DNA of 64,000 bases from Siphonodentalium dalli (lineage: Eukaryota > Mollusca > Scaphopoda > Gadilida > Siphonodentaliidae): assembly GCA_032622095.1 (NCBI GenBank), contig CP136069.1, forward strand, positions 3,873,566 through 3,937,565, in the 5' to 3' direction. Both the position numbers and the translations under genes were made by a program. The notes beneath the pieces were generated by a model. The model ran no database searches and had not been told where the DNA came from. It worked only from the letters and a program-made list of their open reading frames with translations. Positions 45,088 to 53,990 of this stretch are shown in pieces; the first letter of the stretch is position 1; each line of letters opens with the position of its first letter.

Positions 45088-45794
45088 CAAAATATGCAAA
45101 TGTTCAAGTCCAAACCGAGAAACCCCAAATATATATGCTCGAGGGGGCCCAGCTCGGCTCCTACAAGAATTGGCCCGCGGGGAGTGGGGGTCGAGTCGGC
45201 CCACTGGCGAAGGCCGGGTTTTTCTACCAAGTTCCCAATGCGTTGGGCTGCGCTCCGCCCGGGACTGGGTCCAGTGCTTCTGCTGCAACCTGAGCCTGAG
45301 AAACTGAGAGGGCGACAACGTTCAAGCGATAGAACATGCGAGATGGTGAGGAGAATGCAGGTACATCAAAATGCTCCAAGAGAGGTACTCGGAGGACTTT
45401 GATGACAGACATCAGCGCCCGCGTCTTCCCAAGATCGAAGCATTGGTGCGTGCTAGGCACACTGAACAGCAGATCTGCCCAGCGCTCCGGTCGACCCACA
45501 AAACCCTGGACGACTTCACGACCGCAGGTGACCTGTTGTCATTCGTCACCGGCGCCAGAAATGGACGAACTGAGAGAAGCCCTGCGCGAGAGTAAACAAG
45601 AAGTCCGCCAGATTATCAAGCAAAACCAACGGCTGAAGGAGGCCCGCAGGTGCAAGATCTGCATGGTGCAGCTAGCCGTCTATGTGTTCCTTCCATGCCG
45701 CCACTTTGCTGCGTGCGAGGGCTGCACAGAGACTGTGAGGAACTGCCCGCTGTGCGCGGGTCCGGTCAAAGGAACGGCCAAGGGTTACCTCTGA
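45088..45794 (+). pseudogene. Broken IAP (BIR-RING) gene, copy 1
   Basis: Known IAPs use a BIR zinc fold to bind caspases or signalling proteins and a C-terminal RING as ubiquitin ligase. Here the BIR zinc ligands have the family spacing C-x2-C-x16-H-x6-C in one frame (Cys codons at 45275 and 45284, His at 45335, Cys at 45356), but two TGA codons interrupt it, one at the expected Trp. A preceding LAKAGFFYQ segment lies in another frame. After further frame changes come a coiled-coil-like stretch (MDELREALRESKQE) and a complete RING, CKIC...CRHFAAC...CPLC (45651-45755), ending in TGA at 45794. The DHFR-like ATG follows after 9 nt. The GC-rich composition is unlike the flanks. Not functional as read. 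Confidence 0.85.
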
Positions 45795-45803
45795 TTTTCG
45801 CCA

Positions 45804-46196
45804 ATGAAAGCTTTGCTGATTGCTGTGGTGACCGAAAATGGCGCAATCTGGAGAGATAATGGTTTCTCACTTGCCAAGAGACATCTGATTCTTTAAAGAC
45901 ACAATGGCGGGCCACCATGGTTGTTGTGGTCACCAGGCAAACGGATTATTTAGCAGAGGGGTGCCTGCTTGTCAATTCCGTGGAAGCTGCCCTGGACGTG
46001 GCAAAAAACAATGGCGACGGCGAGCCCTTTGTCATCGGCGGGGGGGGGAGGGGTGGAAGCAGATCTACAAGTCGGCGCTGGAACAGGGTCTGCCTGACTA
46101 GGCATATCTGACAAAGATCCACCACCGATTCGATGGAGAATTGTTTCTACCAGACGCGCTTATTTCTGGGTGGGTGGAGACGGGCAGAACCGACAC
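45804..46196 (+). pseudogene. Broken bacterial-type dihydrofolate reductase gene, copy 1
   Basis: DHFR reduces dihydrofolate with NADPH for thymidylate synthesis. Starting at the ATG, a typical N-terminus (LIAVVTENGAIWRDN) is followed by a frame break and stop. Relative to copy 2 about 70 bp are missing, removing the MGRKTFESL region. The next part, VVTRQTDYLAEG and the nucleotide-binding FVIGG, is in a second frame, IYKSALEQG in a third, and the C-terminal LTKIHHRFDGELFLPD in a fourth reading. Motif order and sequence resemble bacterial type I DHFR more than animal DHFR. Three or more frame breaks mean it is dead. Close spacing to the preceding IAP stop suggests a compact gene arrangement in the source. 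Confidence 0.8.
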
Positions 46197-46229
46197 AACG
46201 CACCCAAATGGTGGCGGCTCCGCCGAAAC

Positions 46230-46740
46230 CCCTCACCGGGGCGCAGAGCCTATGGTGGTCGCGGACCCGGAATCCCCCGAATACGCGCTCGAGCAAGCCA
46301 GACCAGACTCCTACGGCAGGCAGTGGATGTACAGAATGTTGCCTCGTTCCTGGCGAAGGCTGGGTTTTATCACAACGCCCCGCCCACGGGGTCCGGTGTT
46401 TTTGCTGCGGCCTATGTCCTTCGGGACTTCGGCGATCTTCCGGCAGCGGAGCACGCAAAATGGCGACCGCAGTTACGGTTTGTCGGAATGCTCATAAGAA
46501 CCGCCCCAGGGCTCTTCTGTCCGCGCGCCGTATCACGGCTTCTAAGATCCGAACGATAATGAGTTTTGGCTATACTCAACAGGAGGTCGTCAAGGTGCTG
46601 CGGGCTGCCCACCTGACTTGAGGAAGACTTCGCGACCACAGTCGACGTGTTGGCCAAGCCGGGGCATGACCAAAGAGATGAAATGCTTGCTGACAAAAGA
46701 GAAACCACTGGCGACACCCCAGAATAGCGTAGCCTTGCAG
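46230..46740 (+). pseudogene. Broken IAP-like gene, copy 2 (BIR and UBA-like part)
   Basis: The region downstream of the DHFR fragment contains LAKAGFYHNAP in one frame, GVRCFCCGLC (first two BIR zinc ligands, 46397-46408) in another and LPAAEHAKWRPQ (His at 46452) in a third. The last BIR cysteine is replaced by leucine and about 5 nt are lost between ligands. A UBA-like helix pair follows, MSFGYTQQEVVKVLRAAHL, then after another frame change a linker ending ETTGDTPE and stop. No RING is attached. UBA between BIR and RING is the normal order in cellular IAPs such as BIRC2/3. Confidence 0.72.
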
Positions 46741-46749
46741 TAAGGCGGT

Positions 46750-47539
46750 TTGAGTGGGAATTGCAATGGGCACTGTTTTCAGGCCTTGCCGCCACCCTGG
46801 TGATCTCCTGCTTGTTCTTCTTGCGGCGGACTTATCTTGCTGGTCTGCTTTGGTACACCTCGTTCCGGGAGTGGCCCGCTTCAGGCCTCTGTCTCACCCA
46901 TGTAGGGCAACCTGTTGTCGTCGCATCCAAGAAAACAGTTTCTTCACTGCCGGGCCGGGGTTGTCTGCAGAGATTGATCTCTTGTTGGCAGAAGAGGAGC
47001 CACTGGCGACGGGGGTGCGACACCCTGTCGCCCTCCTAGTGATCTCCTGTGTATCCTACTTGCTTTTTTTCTCGCCGGGGCTGGCCGGGGCAGGCTATGG
47101 CTATCCAGTGCCGCCCAGAAATATGCCTCGGTCTGTGCCATCTCCCTCATAACTTTATTGAGAGGCAGATACCTGGGTCGACCCTACTATCGATCGCGAT
47201 GAGCTTAAACACTTTTTCCTCAAAGGGCTCGTCACGACGCGGCTTCGGAGCCATTGTGCGTATTCAATTATACAGGGATGTACAAATACACAAAATCCCG
47301 ATTTGGTCCAACCTACAAAACTACATTGCCCTCCCTCCGGGCCATACCTGGCCCACTACCCTCGCCGCTCCCACCGAAAGGGGGCCTTTACTGGTTTTAT
47401 ACTGGTGGCCTGCTCACTCATCGCTCAGCTCTTGCCTGCTCAGCTCTTGCTCACTGTTTACTAGCTCTTTGATCGCTCATTGCTAGTGCTTTGCTAGCTC
47501 TTTGCAAGCTTTTGCTCGCTCTTTTGGCGGCACACCCCC

Positions 47540-47571
<32 letters not shown>

Positions 47572-48190
47572 ATCGCTCTTTGGTGTGTCAATATTTTTTC
47601 TGTGTTCCGGTTATTTGGTCCAATTTTTTGCGTAGCCGAAGACGGCCCATCGGACCGAGGATGATTTCAAGACTGCACGTGACCTCTCAAAAACACTTTT
47701 TCTTCGCTGCCTGGCCGGGCTTGTCTGCAGCAATCGATCTCTTGTTGGCAGAAGAGGCACCACTGGCGACGGGGTGCGACACCCTGTCGCCCTCCTGGTG
47801 ATCTCATGTGTATCCTACCTGCTTTTCTCATGACAGGCTATCGCTATCCAGTGCTGCCTGGAAGTATGCCAAATATGCCTCTCGTGGCAGGCTATCGCTA
47901 TCCAGTGCTGCCCGGAAGTATGCCTCGGCCTGAGCCATCTCCCTCATTCACAACTTTAATCATGGCGAAGATGAGCGGGTCAGCCTTACCTTGTTCGAGA
48001 GGAGCCCATACACCTCCTCAGCGAGCTCCTCCTCAGGGCTTAAGACGATCAAGGATTCAATTATACAGGGAAAAAAGCACAGATATACAAAATGTTTTGG
48101 TTCACAACCAATTTTTTTCCTGTGGGCTATTTTTGGTTCAATTATTTACACCTCCAGTTTTTTTATGTGCTCCTTATAGATAGAGGAACG
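46750..48190 (+). repeat. GC-rich region with duplicated IAP-linker fragments
   Basis: Two direct copies of a block occur at about 46950-47300 and 47695-48090: CTTGTTGGCAGAAGAGG, GGTGCGACACCCTGTCGCCC, GGCTATCGCTATCCAGTGCT and TTCAATTATACAGGGA. The part reading LLLAEEEPLATG resembles the linker of the IAP copies (LAEEPPAPE in copy 3). Between them are GCTC-rich simple repeats (about 47405-47515) and a poly-C run (about 47531-47570). Frames of 100-145 codons exist on both strands, but they shift between copies and show no domain. The final ~100 bp return to AT-rich sequence. Confidence 0.65.
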
Positions 48191-48237
48191 ACCAGTATAT
48201 TTATATATAAGTATTTTTAAAGAATTTCTTCAGTAAT

Positions 48238-48555
48238 TTGTAGATCTGCAACCCGCCGATAACAAAGGGCTCGCCGTCGCCATTGTTTTTTGCCGCCTCC
48301 AGGGCCACTCCCACAGAATTGACAACCAGCCACCCCTCTGGTAAATAATTCATTTGCCTGGTGACCACGACATTCCTTCTATCTGGGAGTGGTCGTCTGT
48401 GGGGGAGGGATTCAAAAGTCTTTCTTCCCATGATGACATGGTGGCTCGCCATTGTATCTTTAAAGAATCGGTAGATGTCTCTTGGCAAGTGAGAAACCAT
48501 TATCTCTCCAGATCGCGCCATTTTCGGCCACCGAGGCAATCAGCAAAGCTTTCAT
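48238..48555 (-). pseudogene. Broken bacterial-type dihydrofolate reductase gene, copy 2
   Basis: The minus-strand ATG at 48555 lies 9 nt after the IAP stop, as in copy 1. The N-terminal segment (LIASVAENGAIWRDN) is separated by a frameshift near 48500 from a longer uninterrupted part containing LPRDIYRFFKD, the conserved VIMGRKTFESL, PLPDRRNVVVTRQ and the NADPH-site FVIGG. Homology to copy 1 stops just after QIYK, where AT-rich sequence takes over, so the C-terminal third is missing. It complements copy 1 in showing that both derive from one full-length gene. Type I bacterial-like DHFR by motif; not functional. Confidence 0.85.
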
Positions 48556-48564
48556 TGGCGAAAA

Positions 48565-49270
48565 TCAGAGGTAAACCTTGGCCGTTCCTTTCACCAGACC
48601 CGCGCACAGTTCCTCACAGTCTCCTGTGCAGCCCTCGCACGCGGCAAAGTGGCGGCATGGAAGGAACACATAGACGGCTAGCTGCACCATGCAGATCTTG
48701 CACCTGCGGGCCTCCTTCAGCCGTTGGTTTTGCTCGACAATCTGGCTGACTTCTTGTTTACTCTCGCTCAGGCTTCTCTCAGTTTGTCCATTTCTGGCGC
48801 CGGTGGCTCCTCTGCCAGCGTGCGGGTGATCTCTTCTTTGGTCATCCCGCAGCCCGGCCGCTTGACAAACGACAACAGGTCGCCTGCGGTCGCAACGTCG
48901 TCCAGGGTTTTGTGGGTCGACCGGTGTGCAGGTTGCAGAAGACGCACTGGACCCCATCCCGGACGGAGCGCAGCCCCAACGTTGGGCTCCTGGCCGGGCC
49001 GGCTTGACCCCCATCCCCGAGGGCCAATCCTTGTATGAGCCGGTTTGGACTAGAAACATTTGCATATTTTGACACAGTTGGCCGCGAAGCCTCTCTAGGC
49101 TTCCTTCTGGGGTCCAATTTTGCCCTAGCTGCTGCCGGAAGAGAGCAAAAAAAAGTGCTGCCCGGCTGGGCAATATGATTTTTGGAGGTGCAGCCCCTAA
49201 GCTGGACTTCACGCCCTGTGATATGGGTATGGTCGTTGATGATGTCACACTTGCCGCAGAGACGAGCATG
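48565..49270 (-). pseudogene. Broken IAP (BIR-RING) gene, copy 3
   Basis: Inverted relative of copy 1. One minus frame is open for 234 codons, but true homology switches frame. Upstream of the shared GTCAAAATATGCAAATG start it extends about 190 bp further than copy 1 (SAASVTSSTTIP in one frame; LCGKCDIINDHTH in another), possibly the original N-terminus. The BIR is reduced to VQCVFCNL; a deletion removes its His/Cys half. A UBA/linker piece GMTKEEITRTLAEE, absent from copy 1, precedes the coiled coil (SESKQEVSQIVEQNQRL) and RING (CKIC...CRHFAACEGC). The final RING cysteine pair is lost through a small deletion. Stop then DHFR ATG follow at 9 nt. Confidence 0.85.
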
Positions 49271-49500
49271 TCTAATTAAACAGGGCTCATACCAGCTGAT
49301 ATTATGAAGTAATTATTAGCTTGCTAATAATATTAACATAATTATTATGGCGACCATCGGGATGCTGCTATGCAGCGCGCTCGCCAATTTATTAGCATTC
49401 AGCAGGTCAAGCTATCTTTTTTCGAAGTTGAGAAACTCGGGCGTTGATGAGAACGCAAACGACATGATTTGGCTGTAGAACGGCTCCACACAGCGCAGAC
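49271..49500. other. Boundary region of the GC-rich island
   Basis: Mixed composition. A short minus-strand frame (IMSFAFSSTPEFLNFEKR) precedes a hydrophobic stretch around SIPMVAIIIMLILLAS, but stops intervene. It may be the tail of the inserted block. No termini or target duplication were found. Confidence 0.35.
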
Positions 49501-49600
49501 AAAACAGCCAAAAACGCCCAAATAAAGCTTCAACAGCCTAAAATATCTTCGGTCTGTCTCAACAACACCATACAAATATGGATATCATTGGAACCGGTGT
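49500..49600. mobile_element. Fragment of a TTAA-type MITE interior
   Basis: AATAAAGCTTCAACAGCCTA and ATGGATATCATTGGAACCGG match the left half of the element at 14994. Both ends are missing. Confidence 0.75.
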
Positions 49601-49609
49601 AACAGTTTA

Positions 49610-50390
49610 TCTTCCCCCCTTGGGTATCTCCCCCCCCCGCCCTGGGTATCTTCCCCCCCACTCATATATTTTTTTTCCCTCACTTATTTTATATTATTAT
49701 GGTAAGAAATGCCGAGAAAACTCTTAAAAAAAATTTAACTTAACTATTAAAAAAAATTTAACTTAACCCTCCATACAATAGCATAAATATGTCAAAATAT
49801 TACCTTACGATTTTATCATTTATTTTGCTTTATATTGTCATGAAATGGCGAGAAATTAACTTTATATGAGAACAATTTAATAGAGTAAGAATTTGGGGTG
49901 GGGGGAAATATCCAGGCCTGAGTATCTTCCCCCCCCCCCCCACCCAGTGGCTATATATGACAAAAATTAAACGTATGATTTTATTGCTTATTTGATTTAT
50001 ATAGTTATGAAATGGCGAGAAATTAACTTTATATGAGCAAAATTTGATTAGAGTTAGAATTTGGGGTGGGGGGAAGATACCCAGGTCTGAGTATCTCCCC
50101 CCCCCCCCCCCCCCCCACCCAGCACCTACATATGACAAAAATTAAACGTATGATTTTTATTGCTTAATTTGCTTTATATAGTTATGAAATGGCGAGATAA
50201 ACTTATATATATATATTTTTTAATTCTGCTGCTGGGTGAGGGGGGGGGGGGGGGATACTCAGGCCTCTACCCTACACCAAATTCCTACTCTATCAACTTT
50301 TTGTCATAAAAAGTTAATTTCTGACCATATCATGACTATTTAAAGCAATAAAATCATACGTTTCATTTTTGTCATATGTAGCTGCTGGGT

Positions 50391-50435
<45 letters not shown>

Positions 50436-50855
50436 GAAGATACTCAGGCATGGGTATCCCCCCACACCCCAAATTCTTACTCAATAAATCATACGTTTAA
50501 TTTTTGTCATATGTAGGCGCTGGGTGGGGGGGAAGATACTCAGGCCTGGGTATCTTCCCCCCCACCCCAAATTCTTACTATAATCAAATTTTGCTCATAT
50601 AAAGTTAATTTCTCGCCATTTCATGACTATATAAAGCAAATTAAGCAATAAAATCATACGTTTAATTTTTTCATATGTAGGCGCTGGGTGGGGGGGGGGG
50701 AGATACTCAGGCCTGGGTATCTTCTCCCCCACCCCAAATTCTTACTATAATCAAATTTTGCTCATATAAAGTTAATTTCTCGCCATTTCATGACTATATA
50801 AAGCAAATTAAGCAATAAAATCATACGTTTAATTTTTCATATGTAGGCGCTGGGT

Positions 50856-50889
<34 letters not shown>

Positions 50890-51310
50890 AGATACTCAGG
50901 CCTGGGTATCTTTCCCCCACCCCAAATTCTTACTATAATCAAATTTTGCTCATATAAAGTTAATTTCTCGCCATTTCATGACTATATATAGCAAATAAGC
51001 AATAAAATCATACGTTTAATTTTTGTCATATGTAGGTGCTGGGTGGGGGGGAAGATACTCAGGCCTGGGTATCTTCCCCCCCCCCACCCCAAATTCTTAC
51101 TATTATCAAATTTTGCTCATATAAAGTTAATTTCTCGCCATTTCATGACTATATAAAGCAAATTAAGCAATAAAATCATACGTTTAATTTTTTTCATATG
51201 TAGGCGCTGGGTGGGGGGGGGGGGGGGGAAGATACTCAGGCCTGGGTATCTTCCCCCCCACCCCAAATTCTTACTCTATCAAATTTTGCTCATATAAAGT
51301 TAATTTCTCG
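49610..51310. repeat. Satellite with ~170-200 bp units and long G/C tracts; orientation flips near 50270
   Basis: Units contain GGTATCTTCCCCCCCACCCC, AAATTCTTACTATAATCAAA, AGTTAATTTCTCGCCATTTC and AAAATCATACGTTTAATTTT. Copies before about 50270 are reversed relative to those after it. Poly-G tracts reach about 45 bases (50393-50434) and 30 bases (50858-50888). The array runs into the assembly gap. Confidence 0.92.
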
Positions 51311-51410
51311 NNNNNNNNNNNNNNNNNNNNNNNNNNNNNNNNNNNNNNNNNNNNNNNNNNNNNNNNNNNNNNNNNNNNNNNNNNNNNNNNNNNNNNNNNN
51401 NNNNNNNNNN
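51311..51410. other. Assembly gap of 100 N
   Basis: Exactly 100 N bases, the conventional placeholder for a gap of unknown length, located where the satellite could not be assembled through. Confidence 0.99.
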
Positions 51411-51524
51411 ATGACATCTGTCAGACTTTTTTTGGTGGAGTTATTCCCCCTTTTTCGACTTAGAAAATTTCTGCAACACGTATAATTTTGTCCAAGCTTT
51501 TATTCCTACATTTTTAGGTAAATT
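51411..51524 (-). repeat. Dispersed repeat (GGTGGAGTTATTCCCC type)
   Basis: Matches 52613-52960 and, in reverse, 640-1020 by the CAGACTTTTTTTGGTGGAGT and TCCAAGCTTTTATTCCTAC-like motifs. Confidence 0.65.
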
Positions 51525-52107
51525 TTTAGCTCACCTGAGACAAAGTCTCCGGTGGAGCTATAGTCATCACTCCTCGTTCGTCGTCCATCCATCCGTCCAT
51601 TCATCCGTCAACAATTCTTTGAACATCTTCTCCTCTGATTCCATTGGACGGAATGGGTTCATCTTTGGTGTGGATGTTCCCTAGGTGACTCCCATTCAGA
51701 TTTGTTCAAATGAGGTCACTGGGTCAATTAGTTGCGAAGCCAGGGCCATAACTCTTTCCCTCCATAGTACTTCTTAAAATGACTTCTTGTCTAGAATCAT
51801 TGGTCCGATTTAGCTTATATTTGGTATGAAGGGTTCTTGAATGACTGGGGTTCAGATTTGTTCAAATGAGGTCACCAGGTTGATTAGTTGAGAAACCAGG
51901 GCCATAACTGTTCCTCCTTAGTAATTCTTAGAATGACATCTTATCAAGAAACAGTGGGCCGATTTAGCTTATATTTGGTACTGAGGGAACTTGGGTGACT
52001 GGGAATCAGATTTGTTCAAATTGGCTCACTGGGTCAAATAGGGGCAGAACCAGGGACATAACTCTAAAAACAAAAAAATTACATTTTTGCATTTTGATCA
52101 TTGATTT
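51525..52107 (-). mobile_element. Second pearl-like family, reverse copy 1
   Basis: On the minus strand the 3' terminus is at 51525 (TTAGCTCACCTGAGAC on the plus strand), followed by the CCGTCCAT-type microsatellite and about three core units up to the terminus of the next copy at 52108. Confidence 0.8.
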
Positions 52108-52613
52108 TTAGCTCACCTGAGACAAAGTCTCCGGTGGAGCTATAGTCATCACTGCTCGTCTGTCCGTCCATCCGTCCGACAACAATTCTTTGAACATCTT
52201 CTCCTCTGATTCCATTGGACGAAATGGGTTCATATTTGGTGAGGATGTTCCCTAGGTGACTCACATTCAGATTTGTTCAAATGAGTTCACTTGGCGAAGC
52301 CAGGGCCATAACTCTTTCCCTCCATAGTATTCTTAAAATGACTTCTCAAATACCATCAGGCTATATGGGTTCATATTTGGTATGAAGGATTCTTGGGTGA
52401 CTGGGGTTCAGATTTGTTCAAATCAGGTCACTGTGTCAAATGTGGGCGGGGCCAGGGACATAACTCCAAATTTTTTTTTTTTTAGATTTAACTCTTTAGA
52501 TATCTACTTCTTTTAAAGTGATTATGAACAGTTCTGACTGTTGTGGTCTCCAGAGTCCCAGTCTTATCAGTCTTTGCAGTCTGGTGAGCGACCCCACAGT
52601 CATTGACTGTCTC
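52108..52613 (-). mobile_element. Second pearl-like family, reverse copy 2 with 5' end
   Basis: It contains the complete short form: terminus TTAGCTCACCTGAGAC, TCCGTCCATCCGTCC microsatellite, two core units, then about 125 bp up to CAGTCATTGACTGTC that mirror 39491-39620. Thus both element ends are visible. Confidence 0.82.
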
Positions 52614-52960
52614 GTTTTTTTTAACTTGGCACAAATATTTAGTACCATGGGAACCTGTGCACCTGCGATTATGACGTCTGTCCGACATTTTTTGGTGGAG
52701 TTATCCCCATTTTCCGACTTAGAATTTTTTTTGCAACATGCCTAATTTTGTCCGAGCTTTTTATTTCTATATTTTTAGGTCAATATTTTTAAATCTTGGT
52801 ACTGATATTTAGTACCATGAGAATGTGGAGTTATTCCCCTTTTTCGACTTGCATAATTTTGTCGGAGCTTTTATTCCTACATTTTTCGGTCAATAGGTTT
52901 AAGATTACGGTTAGGTTTGTGCACCTGCAATGGGAACTGTTATTTTATAATTTTAACTAA
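52614..52960 (-). repeat. Dispersed repeat, two partial units
   Basis: GTACCATGGGAACCTGTGCA, TTTTTTGGTGGAGTTATCCC and TTTTTAGGTCAATA-type motifs repeat about every 170 bp, as a tandem core of a further family also present at 640-1020. Confidence 0.65.
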
Positions 52961-53559
52961 ATGTTTACTCACATGTGAAACATCTTAGTATTTTAAAAAC
53001 ACAGGGGGGTATCCTTAGTCCCATTGGGACAGTCACACCTTTTGGACTTGTTTGAGTGCGACAAAGTTATAAGTTAGTTCTTAGGCTATATGCCAACATG
53101 GGGAATTTAGCATTCCACTAAAAAATCACCGAAAAATTCAAAGAAATTGATCGTACCACTCCATAGAAAACATCATTAGAACTATGCTCATTTCCCTGGC
53201 CGCTGTAGCTTCCTACTGTGCATGTCTTATAAGTCACAGCCGGCTACAGCTTTTTTGCTCAAATACACTCAACAATACGCCATATGGTATGGTATGAGTA
53301 AATTCCGCCGATGACTTGTCCGCGCACCCCCATCAGATGGGGTAGAATCCTACAATGTACTATATTATACAAACATGTTTTTATATCGTAAAGTCACCCT
53401 CTAAATGCGAAGCCACAGTAGACCTGAAATCGGCCTTTGACCTGCGCACAGTGGACCTCAAACTTGGATGAGCCTTTGATCTGTGTTGCGGCACATGTAA
53501 GCGAACCCGCCGACGTTGCTGAAACGTCCCATTACTGCGTCACACATCGAATGCTACAA
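52961..53559. other. Unassigned region with a short repeated segment
   Basis: Contains a minus-strand relic near 53130-53175 of the repeat at 32940. CTACAATGTACTATAT occurs at about 53349 and again at 53553 beside the SINE. No gene seen. Confidence 0.45.
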
Positions 53560-53990
53560 TGTACTATATATACACACAGTTATGTAGATTGAAGAGAGAT
53601 AACTCTATTAAGCCATCACCTGGAATGTCAACTTTACACCCCCAAGGGAGGAATTTAGACAGGAATTTTGCCATTAATCTGTGGATCGTATGGTTCTTTA
53701 ACGTGCACACATGGTTGTATACGGGACAGGGACAGCCATTAACTTCCCCACCCGATAGAAGTTCATAGAACGGCGTGATCAAACCAGTGTCATCCCTGTA
53801 CATGACACCGTGCGGGAGAGGATTACCGCTTAACGACACCTCAGCGAAGCATACACGGTACTTTATATAGGCACACTCAAAACTCCCGATTTTTGTTTTG
53901 TCGAGGATCGAGGTAAATCGATCCGGGGTCCAAGCGAAAGTCTCTGGCCAATAGTCAAACACGCTAACCACTCAGCCATCACACTCCCAT
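53560..53990 (-). mobile_element. tRNA-derived SINE, minus strand
   Basis: On the minus strand the 5' end reads TGATGGCTGAGTGGTTAGCG, a tRNA Leu/Ser-like box A, followed after about 45 bp by a degenerate box B (GCTTGGACCCCGGA). The body carries GTGCACGTTAAAGAACC, a motif I recall from invertebrate SINEs, and a 3' part ending near CTACATAACTGTGTG. Length about 430 bp. A 135-codon frame across it is incidental. The tRNA part is too degenerate to be a functional tRNA gene. Confidence 0.65.

Noticed and set aside
44283-45307. Long forward open frames (up to 345 codons) with heptapeptide repeats
   Set aside because: They come from the 21 bp minisatellite, which leaves all three frames open, and then run out of frame through the broken IAP sequence.
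45305-45347. TGA read as tryptophan (altered genetic code) in the BIR region
   Set aside because: One TGA sits at the expected Trp, but the other is at a Tyr/Phe-type position and many frameshifts are present too; ordinary decay is simpler.
46147-46795. Minus-strand frames of 103-127 codons opposite IAP copy 2
   Set aside because: They are antisense shadows in GC-rich sequence; recognisable BIR motifs are all on the plus strand.
48565-49269. One intact 234-codon IAP gene
   Set aside because: The open frame is long, but BIR similarity lies in a different frame and the last RING cysteine pair is lost, so it is a decayed copy.
53564-53971. 135-codon minus-strand gene
   Set aside because: It coincides with the SINE candidate and has no domain; the tRNA-like start explains the sequence better.
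53905-53985. Functional tRNA-Leu/Ser gene
   Set aside because: Box A fits, but box B and the acceptor stem are degenerate and the similarity continues into a SINE body.
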